IMG/VR virus record: IMGVR_UViG_3300033155_000378
Coordinates: 1 to 26,686 of that record
DNA: 26,686 nt
DNA from: a virus
Strand: one strand, 5' to 3'
Shown: piece after piece, positions 1 to 5,426 of the stretch
Numbering within the stretch: position 1 is the first letter of the stretch
Layout: every line of letters begins with the position of its first letter
The notes under the pieces: generated by a model
Databases searched by the model: none
What the model was told of the DNA's origin: nothing
What the model saw: only the letters and a program-made list of their open reading frames with translations
Position numbers and translations under genes: made by a program

Positions 1-20
1 TTCCATCATCCGGCCATCTG

Positions 21-94
21 TGATCCCACAAGGATTTGAACCTTGAACCTACAGCTTAGAAGGCTGTTGCTCTATCCAGTTGAGCTATGGGACC
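21..94 (-). tRNA. tRNA-Arg (anticodon UCU)
   Basis: The reverse complement folds as a complete cloverleaf. The acceptor stem pairs GGTCCCA with TGGGATC (one G-T pair), the D stem is GCTC/GAGC, and the anticodon stem is ACAGC/GCTGT around CTTCTAA, giving anticodon TCT. The T arm is CAAGG-TTCAAAT-CCTTG and the discriminator base is A. The 3' CCA is not encoded. It decodes AGA, a codon used very often in the genes of this window, so it probably supplements a host tRNA. It lies 6 nt past the HNH gene on the same strand and is probably cotranscribed with it. Confidence 0.95.
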
Positions 95-100
95 ATAAAG

Positions 101-370
101 TTATGATCTTGAGCCTGAGAATCCTAATTCAAAGGATTCAGCTGGATGTTCTTCTATCCACATGTGACAGTTTCTACAAACTGGTAACCATGTAGATGTT
201 TCCAAGTGGTATACACCACGGCCATGTTTATGATGAACATCTGTAGCATGCAAAGTACAGTTATGTATTTTTGCATGACAGATAGGATTGTCTTGTAAAT
301 ACTGCCTACGCTTTTTAGTATAGGCAGCATTTATTTTAGACATTTTACTTGAGACTTTTTTGATACTCAT
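101..370 (-). CDS. HNH endonuclease
   Basis: Small protein (89 aa) with the zinc-coordinating beta-beta-alpha layout of HNH nucleases. Cysteine pairs are C31/C38 and C65/C68, the core is DVHH (44-47) followed by KHGRG, and the segment STWLPVCRNCHMW (59-71) is typical of phage HNH proteins. The basic N-terminus (residues 1-25) fits DNA contact. Family knowledge: metal-dependent DNA cleavage, either free-standing homing or roles linked to packaging and recombination. It is the last protein gene before the tRNA and its start overlaps the end of the preceding gene by 26 nt, so the two are translationally linked. Whether it is a homing endonuclease or a housekeeping phage nuclease cannot be told from sequence alone. 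Confidence 0.85.
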   Translation of the reverse strand: MSIKKVSSKMSKINAAYTKKRRQYLQDNPICHAKIHNCTLHATDVHHKHGRGVYHLETSTWLPVCRNCHMWIEEHPAESFELGFSGSRS

Positions 371-887
371 TTGGTTTAATTGTAAAAAAGTTTCTTGGTA
401 GTAACCCTAAAGACATAAACTTTAAAACTACATCTTCATATGTTATACCAAGGTCTCTGAATGTAAACGTGTTTTTGTAGTCTTCTAACACTTCATCTGC
501 AGGTATACTTGCAATATATTGTGCTAAAGGGCTGTGTGTAAACGTTTTACTAAGATACGCATTTATTTTCTTATTACAAAGTGTTTGTTTCCAAGCATTG
601 ATTTCTCTTTGCCCACGTTTCCATACTCTAGATATTCTACGTTTTTTATCCCAATGAAGCTTCTTAACTTCTTCAGGTTTATAGACATTTAGACCATGTA
701 ACACACGTTTAAACAAAAAATGTTGATACGGATTTAGTTTACTGTATTCAAAAGAATTGATTACTGACGGTGGGTGTAACTGATATTCAGTTAATAACCC
801 CAAGTATTGATAACGCTCAATACGTTTGCTTAATATTAGTTCTTGTTCATTAAGTTTTAATTTTTGGATTTGTTCATGAGATAGCAT
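345..887 (-). CDS. Unknown protein, charged and mostly helical
   Basis: I do not recognise this 180-aa protein. Its N-terminal third is helical and charged, and a strongly basic patch at about residues 75-100 (KKLHWDKKRRISRVWKRGQR) could bind nucleic acid. No signal peptide or membrane segment is visible. The start at 885-887 is preceded by an A/T-rich leader (minus-strand TAAAATAAACA two bases before ATG) shared almost exactly with the small lipoprotein gene at 3862-4014. A 9-bp hairpin lies about 50 nt upstream. It overlaps the downstream HNH gene by 26 nt. Length and continuous frame support a real gene; function is unknown. Confidence 0.75.
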   Translation of the reverse strand: MLSHEQIQKLKLNEQELILSKRIERYQYLGLLTEYQLHPPSVINSFEYSKLNPYQHFLFKRVLHGLNVYKPEEVKKLHWDKKRRISRVWKRGQREINAWKQTLCNKKINAYLSKTFTHSPLAQYIASIPADEVLEDYKNTFTFRDLGITYEDVVLKFMSLGLLPRNFFTIKPNEYQKSLK

Positions 888-889
888 AC

Positions 890-967
890 TGTTTATTTTA
901 GATATTAGTTATTTAGTAATTGTGTAATAAAAATGAGGGTAGAGAGCTACTTAATTCACTCTCTACC
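890..967 (-). promoter_or_regulatory. Structured 5' leader of the 345-887 gene, with hairpin 938-967
   Basis: On the minus strand, GGTAGAGAG and CTCTCTACC (938-946 with 959-967) form a perfect 9-bp stem with a 12-nt loop, followed by CTCA and a T-run (minus-strand TTTTTATTACA at 923-933). It could be a terminator for the gene at 991-1554 or a leader element for the next gene. The last bases before the start codon (890-900, minus-strand TAAAATAAACA) and the TTTTTATTACA block are both identical to blocks in the leader at 4017-4051. Confidence 0.55.
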
Positions 968-990
968 ACTGCATTCTTCAGAAAAATTTA

Positions 991-1554
991 TTAAAGTTCA
1001 AAGGTTTCTTCTTCTAAAACCTCTTCTTCAACTTTATCTTCTACTACATCACTAACATCTTCATCTTCATTTGTCTCATCAACGTTGATTCCAAAAGCTT
1101 CAGCTGATGTTGCTGTCATTTTAGTAGCTGTGGCTGTACCATTAGCTTCTCTAATATCAGCACCATTAGTATGAGCAATAAGTACATCCTCTGCATCTAC
1201 GTTAGGTACAAAGAATGTTTTCCTATAAATAGGTTGACCATCAACACAGCATATGATACCTGTATCACCTGCGTATTTATAATCTCTGTCTGGATCATTC
1301 TTGCTAAATGGCTCTAATGATTCTCTAATAATGATTTTACCTGATAAAGATTCATTTGCTTTGAATCCCATTTCTTGTAAATCTTCAAGTTTACCGTGGA
1401 TTAGAGTTGATACGTTTGAGCTTTTAACCCAACCATTAACTCCAAAGGTTACTCTTTTTTGGCCAAGTCTTACATAGCCATACTCTGAATTACTACTTGA
1501 TTGGCGGATAACATTTCCCATGTCATCAGCAATGATGTTTACTGAATTTTGCAT
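991..1554 (-). CDS. Acidic-tailed protein, possible phage ssDNA-binding protein
   Basis: 187 aa with a compact N-terminal part rich in beta-forming residues (1-150) and a strongly acidic, flexible C-terminal tail from about residue 155, ending in EEETFEL. This layout, a globular domain plus an acidic tail with a terminal aromatic or hydrophobic residue, is what bacterial SSB and T7 gp2.5-like proteins use to recruit partners. I see no diagnostic OB-fold motif by eye, so the ssDNA-binding role is inference. The pair CC at about residues 101-102 (GIICCVDGQ) is notable. It is a single gene with an A/T-rich leader, upstream of hairpin 938-967. It could also be an unrelated acidic protein. Confidence 0.7.
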   Translation of the reverse strand: MQNSVNIIADDMGNVIRQSSSNSEYGYVRLGQKRVTFGVNGWVKSSNVSTLIHGKLEDLQEMGFKANESLSGKIIIRESLEPFSKNDPDRDYKYAGDTGIICCVDGQPIYRKTFFVPNVDAEDVLIAHTNGADIREANGTATATKMTATSAEAFGINVDETNEDEDVSDVVEDKVEEEVLEEETFEL

Positions 1555-1600
1555 TTTTAATAAAATTTAAATGGATTAATAAAATAATTGTTTGATGATT

Positions 1601-1870
1601 TTAGCAATCATCTGAATGAAAATACGGATCTTCCAATTTTTCATAAGCTTCTAGCTCATCTAACGCTGGTTCATGTTCTTCAATATGTTCTATTGAAATT
1701 TTCTCAACCTTTGTAGATGTATCTGAAAAACTATTGTAAAAAGGATTACCCACTTCTTTTGTATATGCTGAGCTAAGGCCATTAAGATCATTGTACTCTT
1801 CATCTGTTAATGCTAAGTACTGCTCTAAGGAACATTCAATTATTCTGCCGTTGGGTAATTGTATTATCAT
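1601..1870 (-). CDS. Unknown short acidic protein
   Basis: 89 aa beginning MIIQLPNGRIIECSLEQY, a short N-terminal module I recall from other Bacteroidota phages but cannot name functionally. The rest is acidic and probably disordered, ending SDDC. No membrane or zinc motif is seen. The start at 1868-1870 lies 26 nt after a minus-strand TATATTAT box (1897-1904), suggesting its own promoter. The leader also carries the GCGTTAGCTATAT element directly after the stop of the winged-helix gene. Function unknown. Confidence 0.7.
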   Translation of the reverse strand: MIIQLPNGRIIECSLEQYLALTDEEYNDLNGLSSAYTKEVGNPFYNSFSDTSTKVEKISIEHIEEHEPALDELEAYEKLEDPYFHSDDC

Positions 1871-1896
1871 TCTTTACTTTATCAGATGTAAAGATA

Positions 1897-1904
1897 ATAA
1901 TATA
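1897..1904 (-). promoter_or_regulatory. Candidate phage promoter box upstream of 1601-1870
   Basis: Minus-strand sequence GTTATATTATTATC matches the core of the motif found before four rightward genes (GTATATTATTA). The start codon is 26 nt downstream, within the 26-39 nt spacing of most of the rightward copies. The 8-base core alone is common in AT-rich DNA, so the support is position plus the match of flanking bases. Confidence 0.35.
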
Positions 1905-1965
1905 ACTGATCTTGGGTCAGTATAATTAAATGATTTTTGGCTTGACTCAAAAATAATAAGCATTA

Positions 1966-1978
1966 ATATAGCTAACGC
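1966..1978 (-). repeat. GCGTTAGCTATAT intergenic element, copy 1
   Basis: Minus-strand GCGTTAGCTATAT begins one base after the stop codon of the winged-helix gene and is followed by TAATGC and a T-rich tract (TTATTATTTTTGA). The same 13 bases begin immediately after the portal stop codon at 16829 on the plus strand, followed by ACTGC and TTTATTTTTAGA. Both copies precede a TATATTAT box by roughly 60-70 nt. Function unknown. Confidence 0.55.
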
Positions 1979-1979
1979 A

Positions 1980-2231
1980 TTATAGAATTGTTAGCTTTCT
2001 GCCTACTCTTTGTATGTAATTATGTTGTTTTAATTCTTTTAACCATCTTTTTATAGATGATTGACTTGAGTCAGCATCATCAGCTAATGTACTGATTGAT
2101 GGCCAACATAATCTGTTTTTGTTTGCATAGCAACATAAAATACTATACAAACCTTTTGCTTGAATAGATAGATTAGGATCTGTTAAGACTTCATGTTTAA
2201 CAATTCCAAATCTACTGCTCTTCCTGTACAT
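1980..2231 (-). CDS. Winged-helix DNA-binding protein (HTH_36 / replication-initiator N-domain type)
   Basis: 83 aa that is essentially one winged helix-turn-helix. The opening FGIVKHEVLTDPNLSIQAKG, then LYSILCCYANKNRLCWPSIS and SSQSSIKRWLKELKQHNYIQ, follow the pattern of HTH_36 domains in plasmid and phage replication initiators and phage regulators (start 'F..V...vl.D..L...AK.lY..L', recognition helix 'S..TV.R.I..L...G'). There is no C-terminal catalytic domain, so it is either a repressor-like regulator or a detached replication-initiator domain. It overlaps the end of the preceding gene by 20 nt. Its stop is followed at once by the GCGTTAGCTATAT element. Confidence 0.75.
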   Translation of the reverse strand: MYRKSSRFGIVKHEVLTDPNLSIQAKGLYSILCCYANKNRLCWPSISTLADDADSSQSSIKRWLKELKQHNYIQRVGRKLTIL

Positions 2232-2400
2232 GATCTTTTAGTAGTCTAAGTAGTGCAAGATTATTATCTTGTTCTGCTTGCAACTTTAGATCAGTTAAAG
2301 AATACTTACTATTCATATAAGGTCCAAAGTGTTTATGTTCTTCTTGGCCCTTAAAGCGTCTATATTCTGATTTTACTAGTGTTATTGATAATTTAGGCAT
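2212..2400 (-). CDS. Unknown small protein
   Basis: 62 aa, charged, no motif recognised. The middle (EEHKHFGPYMNSKYSLTDLK) is polar and the C-terminal third (residues 38-62) looks helical. It sits one base after the stop of the gene at 2402-2947 and overlaps the winged-helix gene by 20 nt, so all three are read as one unit. The tight packing is the main reason to believe it is real. Confidence 0.6.
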   Translation of the reverse strand: MPKLSITLVKSEYRRFKGQEEHKHFGPYMNSKYSLTDLKLQAEQDNNLALLRLLKDHVQEEQ

Positions 2401-2401
2401 A

Positions 2402-2947
2402 TTAAAAGTTATCTGGGTTATCTATATATACTGTATTGGTCAATGCAAGTTCTGTTTGCTTACCATTTTTAAAATATTTAATAGCATTTTTAGTAATTCT
2501 AGTACAAAACATAGGATTTATCTCAAACGGAACAAGTTTAAGGTTTTTTTCTGTGTCATGATATAATAGTTCTAGCTTAATTCTGCTATAAAAAGGATTA
2601 AATGGTTTATCTGTTGACCAAGAAGTGTCACCAACAACTTTACCATAGACTAAATCATTGTCTGTGGGCAATAATCCCATATCACTAAGAATATCTACTT
2701 CATATTCTGATCTTTTGTGATAATTAGGTGGCTTAACCTTGACATAATCACCAATTTTAAGCGCTTTATACTCACTTTCTAATAACATCAAGTGAATGAT
2801 AGCTTCTACAGAGCTATCTGACAGTTCTTCTGTCAATATTTTATAGACGTGGTTACTGTTCTTACTAAAGTTAAATGCTTTAGGATCTATAATCTTAGAA
2901 AAGATAACACGTATAACGTCTTTTTGTAATGAATAAGTATCTGACAT
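2402..2947 (-). CDS. Unknown protein, soluble
   Basis: 181 aa with no recognised family. Residues 1-60 look helical; residues 62-80 (KIGDYVKVKPPNYHKRSEYE) resemble a small beta-barrel, KOW-like strand-turn-strand ('GD.V.V..P'). The C-terminal half has alternating hydrophobic residues. The barrel resemblance is weak. It heads a three-gene unit with the genes at 2212-2400 and 1980-2231. Its start lies 12 nt downstream of a strong 18-bp hairpin (2960-3020), a likely site for control of translation or RNA stability. Confidence 0.7.
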   Translation of the reverse strand: MSDTYSLQKDVIRVIFSKIIDPKAFNFSKNSNHVYKILTEELSDSSVEAIIHLMLLESEYKALKIGDYVKVKPPNYHKRSEYEVDILSDMGLLPTDNDLVYGKVVGDTSWSTDKPFNPFYSRIKLELLYHDTEKNLKLVPFEINPMFCTRITKNAIKYFKNGKQTELALTNTVYIDNPDNF

Positions 2948-2959
2948 AATTTAATATTT

Positions 2960-3020
2960 TAATCAAGAGCACATACAGAAAACAAGTATGAGAAAACTGT
3001 ATGGCTCCTGATCTTGATTA
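2960..3020 (-). promoter_or_regulatory. Long leader hairpin upstream of the 2402-2947 gene
   Basis: Three stacked helices: 2960-2966 with 3014-3020 (TAATCAA/TTGATTA), 2967-2970 with 3004-3007 (GAGC/GCTC), and 2972-2978 with 2997-3003 (CATACAG/CTGTATG). They are separated by a 6-nt bulge and a single A, with an 18-nt loop. The structure ends 12 nt before the start codon. No T-run follows, so it reads more like a leader element than a terminator. The rest of 2948-3107 shows only AT-rich sequence. Confidence 0.6.
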
Positions 3021-3107
3021 CACAATCAACAATCCACAAGACCTAACTACACTAGTGTTATAAATATATTATAATACTGGTGTTGTTAGTGGTCCATATG
3101 TGGAACT

Positions 3108-3440
3108 TTATTTATTTGCTGCTTTGAACTCAATGCAAACAAATGGGATTAGTATAATCCATTTCTTGTAGCGTCCTTTTGCACCATTAGTACCCATTGC
3201 CAAACCAATAACTGGTGTTTTTTCAAAGGATACAGCTGGTAATAGCTTGGTAGAACGCATCATTGTAACATAAAATAATGCGTTTACCCAAACTATAATC
3301 AACAAAACTACTTCAACTAAAAGTTTCATGCTTCCTAACCAACCATTATAATAATAGTTCATAATGATTAGTGAAGTCATTCCAAAAGGAATAATTACCG
3401 TAAATAGCCATTTAAGCAATGACTTGAAAAATGTTTTCAT
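3108..3440 (-). CDS. Small inner-membrane protein
   Basis: 110 aa with two clear hydrophobic segments at about residues 10-28 (WLFTVIIPFGMTSLIIMNYY) and 39-60 (LLVEVVLLIIVWVNALFYV), and a weaker third near the C-terminus (KWIILIPFVCIEF). Lysines flank the first segment. It is not obviously a holin, since the tail is not strongly charged and no lysis gene is adjacent. It sits 11 nt after the lipoprotein at 3452-3868, so an envelope role in the infected cell, such as superinfection exclusion, is plausible but unproven. Confidence 0.7.
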   Translation of the reverse strand: MKTFFKSLLKWLFTVIIPFGMTSLIIMNYYYNGWLGSMKLLVEVVLLIIVWVNALFYVTMMRSTKLLPAVSFEKTPVIGLAMGTNGAKGRYKKWIILIPFVCIEFKAANK

Positions 3441-3451
3441 AATTGTTTAAT

Positions 3452-3868
3452 TTATAAGATTATTATTGTGTCACCCAATGCTAAACGATCAGCAAGGATT
3501 AACTCTGTTATGTAATAGTCCCCATTCCATGTAGACCAATCTGCATTGGATAGTGGACTGAATGTTCTGATAATGTAATCTGGTTCAGCATTCATAACAC
3601 CATTAGTGCTATCTGTTGCCCACTCTATCCAGCAGCTTTCTGCCCAACAAGTAGGATTAGTGCTTTCCCATTGTGCCTGATAAATAGGCATCTTAAAGCT
3701 ATCCCAACCATATATGTCTTTTTGACCTACGATTGGTGTGTTTAATTGTACAAATACAAATGATGTATCTGATAACGGTTGTACCCCTACAAGTTCACAC
3801 TCAAGAGGCTCCTTCTCACAGCTCATTATAGATACTACGAGAAGGAATATTGATATATACCTTAACAT
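3452..3868 (-). CDS. Predicted lipoprotein, possibly surface-exposed
   Basis: 138 aa with a type II signal peptide: basic N-terminus MLR, hydrophobic stretch ISIFLLVVSI, lipobox IMSC with the lipidated cysteine at residue 17. The mature start CEKEPLECE is acidic right after the cysteine, which resembles the lipoprotein export signal that sends Bacteroidota lipoproteins to the cell surface. The mature part is rich in Trp (WDSFKM, QWEST, CWAESCWIEWATD, DWSTWNGDYY) and contains a close cysteine pair near residue 95. Its start overlaps the end of a tiny upstream lipoprotein by 7 nt. A receptor-masking or superinfection-exclusion role is inference; no family is recognised. Confidence 0.8.
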   Translation of the reverse strand: MLRYISIFLLVVSIMSCEKEPLECELVGVQPLSDTSFVFVQLNTPIVGQKDIYGWDSFKMPIYQAQWESTNPTCWAESCWIEWATDSTNGVMNAEPDYIIRTFSPLSNADWSTWNGDYYITELILADRLALGDTIIIL

Positions 3869-4014
3869 CTGGTATACTTTTGTTTTTTAGCATTCCAACA
3901 TTTCTGTTTCTTCATCTTCATTTTAGATGTTTTACAAGATCTACTGGATGCACATGATTGTACGATTGGACCAGCTATAAATAGCATGATCATAAGATAA
4001 ATGATTCTTTTCAT
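3862..4014 (-). CDS. Very small predicted lipoprotein (50 aa)
   Basis: Read directly from the minus strand: it starts MKRIIYLMIMLFIAGPIVQSC, with a lipobox VQSC at residues 18-21. The 29-residue mature part is basic and has four cysteines in all (21, 27, 39, 50), ending TRC. The TAA at 3862-3864 overlaps the next lipoprotein gene by 7 nt, which suggests coupled translation. Its leader carries the TAAAATAAACA block and the structured element at 4048-4138. The signal peptide and the coupling make chance unlikely. Function unknown; it may pair with the larger lipoprotein, and the mature peptide would be positively charged at the membrane surface. Confidence 0.65.
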   Translation of the reverse strand: MKRIIYLMIMLFIAGPIVQSCASSRSCKTSKMKMKKQKCWNAKKQKYTRC

Positions 4015-4016
4015 AA

Positions 4017-4138
4017 TGTTTATTTTAAATGATTATTTGTTGTAATAAAAAGAGAGTACAGATCCTAGTCTTATTTCTGTATTTCACTGCTTCACTTTTA
4101 TCAGGATGGTAGCTATGTGCACTAGCTAACTCTCTTTT
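4017..4138 (-). promoter_or_regulatory. Structured leader with a three-way-junction fold
   Basis: A perfect 10-bp stem (AAAAGAGAGT 4048-4057 with ACTCTCTTTT 4129-4138) encloses two inner helices, 4062-4066 with 4103-4107 (ATCCT/AGGAT) and 4110-4114 with 4124-4128 (TAGCT/AGCTA). On the minus strand the closing stem runs into a T-run and TATTACA, so it could end transcription from upstream or act as an attenuator. The start codon of the 50-aa lipoprotein lies 33 nt beyond. Blocks at 4017-4027 and 4041-4051 are identical to those in the leader at 890-933. Confidence 0.5.
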
Positions 4139-4535
4139 AATATTGCGGGTACTATGTCTATTATCCTATAGAGGAAGAGACATAACACCATTATTTAGTA
4201 TTGTTGCTTGTATTTAGGGCAATGCCCTTTATGTTAGCTATATTTATATTATAGGTAGTGCTAATTGTTACAGTAGTGGTAAAAGGTGGTATTTTGTGGG
4301 TATAAGACCTCACTTTTATTGTGACACACACAAAAAAATTTAATTTACCAACAGTTTTTTTAAATTATTACTGATTTTTTCTATTTATTAGCACATAACG
4401 TTATATAGCTGGGGAGAAGACTGCAGAAGCCGTAGTTGGCAGAGCAGATAGCAGAGTAATTAGCAGTAACCATGCAGAGTTATTACTCAGTTAAACAAGC
4501 AACAGGGCATTACACCCTGATGCTGTTGTACTACA
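4139..4535. other. Noncoding stretch with several hairpins and no convincing gene
   Basis: About 400 nt with no open frame of note; the longest I read on the minus strand starts at 4473 and encodes only 30 residues. It contains a compound hairpin 4153-4184 (TATGTCT/AGACATA outside TCCT-ATAG-AGGA), AGGGC-AAT-GCCCT at 4216-4228, GTTAGCTATAT at 4233-4243 next to TATATTAT at 4245-4252, GAGTAAT/ATTACTC around 4454-4488, and CAGGG-CATTACA-CCCTG near 4503-4519. The TATAGCTGGGGAG repeat is at 4404-4416. A small RNA, a replication-related site or leftover control DNA are all possible. Confidence 0.5.
4404..4416 (+). repeat. Direct repeat TATAGCTGGGGAG, copy A
   Basis: Thirteen bases identical to 4928-4940. 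Similarity continues weakly on the right side (NAGAYTG, then AGAA and CC with one gap). The two copies lie on either side of the gene at 4536-4865 and are more GC-rich than their surroundings. Confidence 0.6.
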
Positions 4536-4865
4536 CTACGCTGATTCAACCCAACGTAGATTAGTTTCTTCTCCTGTGTTTAAATCTATCACAGGATTAT
4601 CTGATAGTTTAAAGCCCGGCATTTCATCCCCTTGATTAAGCTTATTTTGCAAAGCTTTAATTGTTGGATGATTAGCACGCATCACTTTGTTGGTTTCAGG
4701 GTCTATAAGACTTAAGATACCAAAAGTGACATTACCAGTAGCTCTTGTTGCTACTGACATTCCAGCAAGTTCACTCTTCTTTGAAGTGATGAGCTTGTCT
4801 GTTACAATGATTGTGGCTGTGCCTGTGTTCTCATTGATTCTTAATTTTCTGAAAAATACACTCAT
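4536..4865 (-). CDS. Unknown soluble protein, first gene of the leftward block
   Basis: 109 aa, not recognised with certainty. The N-terminal half (SVFFRKLRINENTGTATIIV) has a beta-strand pattern. The second half contains NHPTIKALQNKLNQGDEMPG and the ending NPVIDLNTGEETNLRWVESA, a conserved-looking strand-turn with a final aromatic. No signal peptide, zinc site or membrane segment is seen. As the first gene reading leftward from the divergent control region it may be made early and in quantity. A small nucleic-acid-binding or accessory replication role would fit, but nothing in the sequence proves it. It is flanked by 13-nt direct repeats. Confidence 0.7.
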   Translation of the reverse strand: MSVFFRKLRINENTGTATIIVTDKLITSKKSELAGMSVATRATGNVTFGILSLIDPETNKVMRANHPTIKALQNKLNQGDEMPGFKLSDNPVIDLNTGEETNLRWVESA

Positions 4866-5105
4866 AATTTTATTATATTTAAGTTATAGGGCTCCCACAT
4901 CCTTGTGGGGGTACCCCGTGTACAGTTTATAGCTGGGGAGCAGATTGGTAGAACCTTTCAAGCACGCAAAACACACAACTTTTTGGGGGGCAGGAAATTT
5001 TTTTTCTAGAGGGCGGGGGCATGTTGTCACTCAAAAATTTTTATAGAATTTAAAAAATCACTATATTATTCTTATAAAAGAGTTACTAACTAAAATACTT
5101 TCAGC
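4866..5105. promoter_or_regulatory. Divergent control region between leftward and rightward blocks
   Basis: Genes point away from this 240-nt region, so it must hold promoters for both directions. On the right, ACTATATTATTCTTATA (5060-5076) resembles the TATATTAT promoter-like motif and lies about 37 nt before the start at 5106. On the left, the leader of the 4536-4865 gene contains alternative hairpins: GCTCCC 4891-4896 with GGGAGC 4936-4941, or CCCACA 4894-4899 with TGTGGG 4904-4909, plus the palindrome GGGGTACCCC 4908-4917. G-runs near 4985 and 5012 stand out from the AT-rich background. Confidence 0.5.
4928..4940 (+). repeat. Direct repeat TATAGCTGGGGAG, copy B
   Basis: Identical to 4404-4416. 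This copy supplies the GGGAG arm that can pair with CTCCC at 4892-4896, so here it is part of the leader fold of the 4536-4865 gene. No such partner was seen near copy A. Confidence 0.6.
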
Positions 5106-5426
5106 ATGGCAGAGAATAATAATGGACAAGAGGAGCAAGATGATATAATGGATAGAATACATCAAGCACAATTAGATCAAATATTATTAGACAAGGCTTA
5201 TGACAATGCGTGGCTGATACTGTCCGGACAAATAACTTTTGATGAGTTACTAGGCCAAAATTTTAGAAATGAAGAATCTATGATAATGGCCTTTGATCCA
5301 GGAGAAGGACCGAAAGAACAAGAGTTAGAGAATATGATAGCACATTACATTGAATTAGAACAGTATGAGAGATGTGCAAAATTAACTGAGATACTAAACA
5401 AAACGTATCCTAAAATTACAATATAA
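5106..5426 (+). CDS. Acidic helical protein with a UVR-like C-terminal motif
   Basis: 106 aa. The N-terminus is acidic and polar (residues 1-20), the middle is helical (DKAYDNAWLILSGQITFDELL), and the C-terminal 30 residues (LENMIAHYIELEQYERCAKL) follow the UVR-motif spacing (two short helices, 'LE..M..y.e.E.YE.CA.L..iL') known from UvrB/UvrC and various phage proteins as a protein-interaction hairpin. Identification is by pattern only. It is the first rightward gene after the divergent region. Its TAA shares its last base with the ATG of the next gene. Confidence 0.7.
   Translation: MAENNNGQEEQDDIMDRIHQAQLDQILLDKAYDNAWLILSGQITFDELLGQNFRNEESMIMAFDPGEGPKEQELENMIAHYIELEQYERCAKLTEILNKTYPKITI

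Noticed and set aside
1911-2072. TTGAGTCA near the winged-helix gene (minus strand at 1943-1950 and plus strand near 2061) as an autoregulatory operator
   Set aside because: Only two copies, one inside the gene, with no regular spacing; too weak to claim.
4381-4473. 30-residue minus-strand frame starting at 4473
   Set aside because: No start context, no neighbour coupling and no protein pattern; expected by chance in a gap of this size.
4403-4500. Possible tRNA-like sequence (a stretch resembling a D arm, AGTTGGCAGAGC)
   Set aside because: No acceptor, anticodon or T arm could be fitted around it; the pairing seen there forms other hairpins.
4687-4932. Plus-strand open frame of 81 codons
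   Set aside because: It is antisense to the well-formed gene at 4536-4865 and its product has no recognisable pattern; it reads as a shadow frame.
4928-4960. Second tRNA-like stretch (GATTGGTAGAAC)
   Set aside because: The D loop would be too long and no anticodon arm follows; better explained as part of the repeated TATAGCTGGGGAG element and the leader fold.
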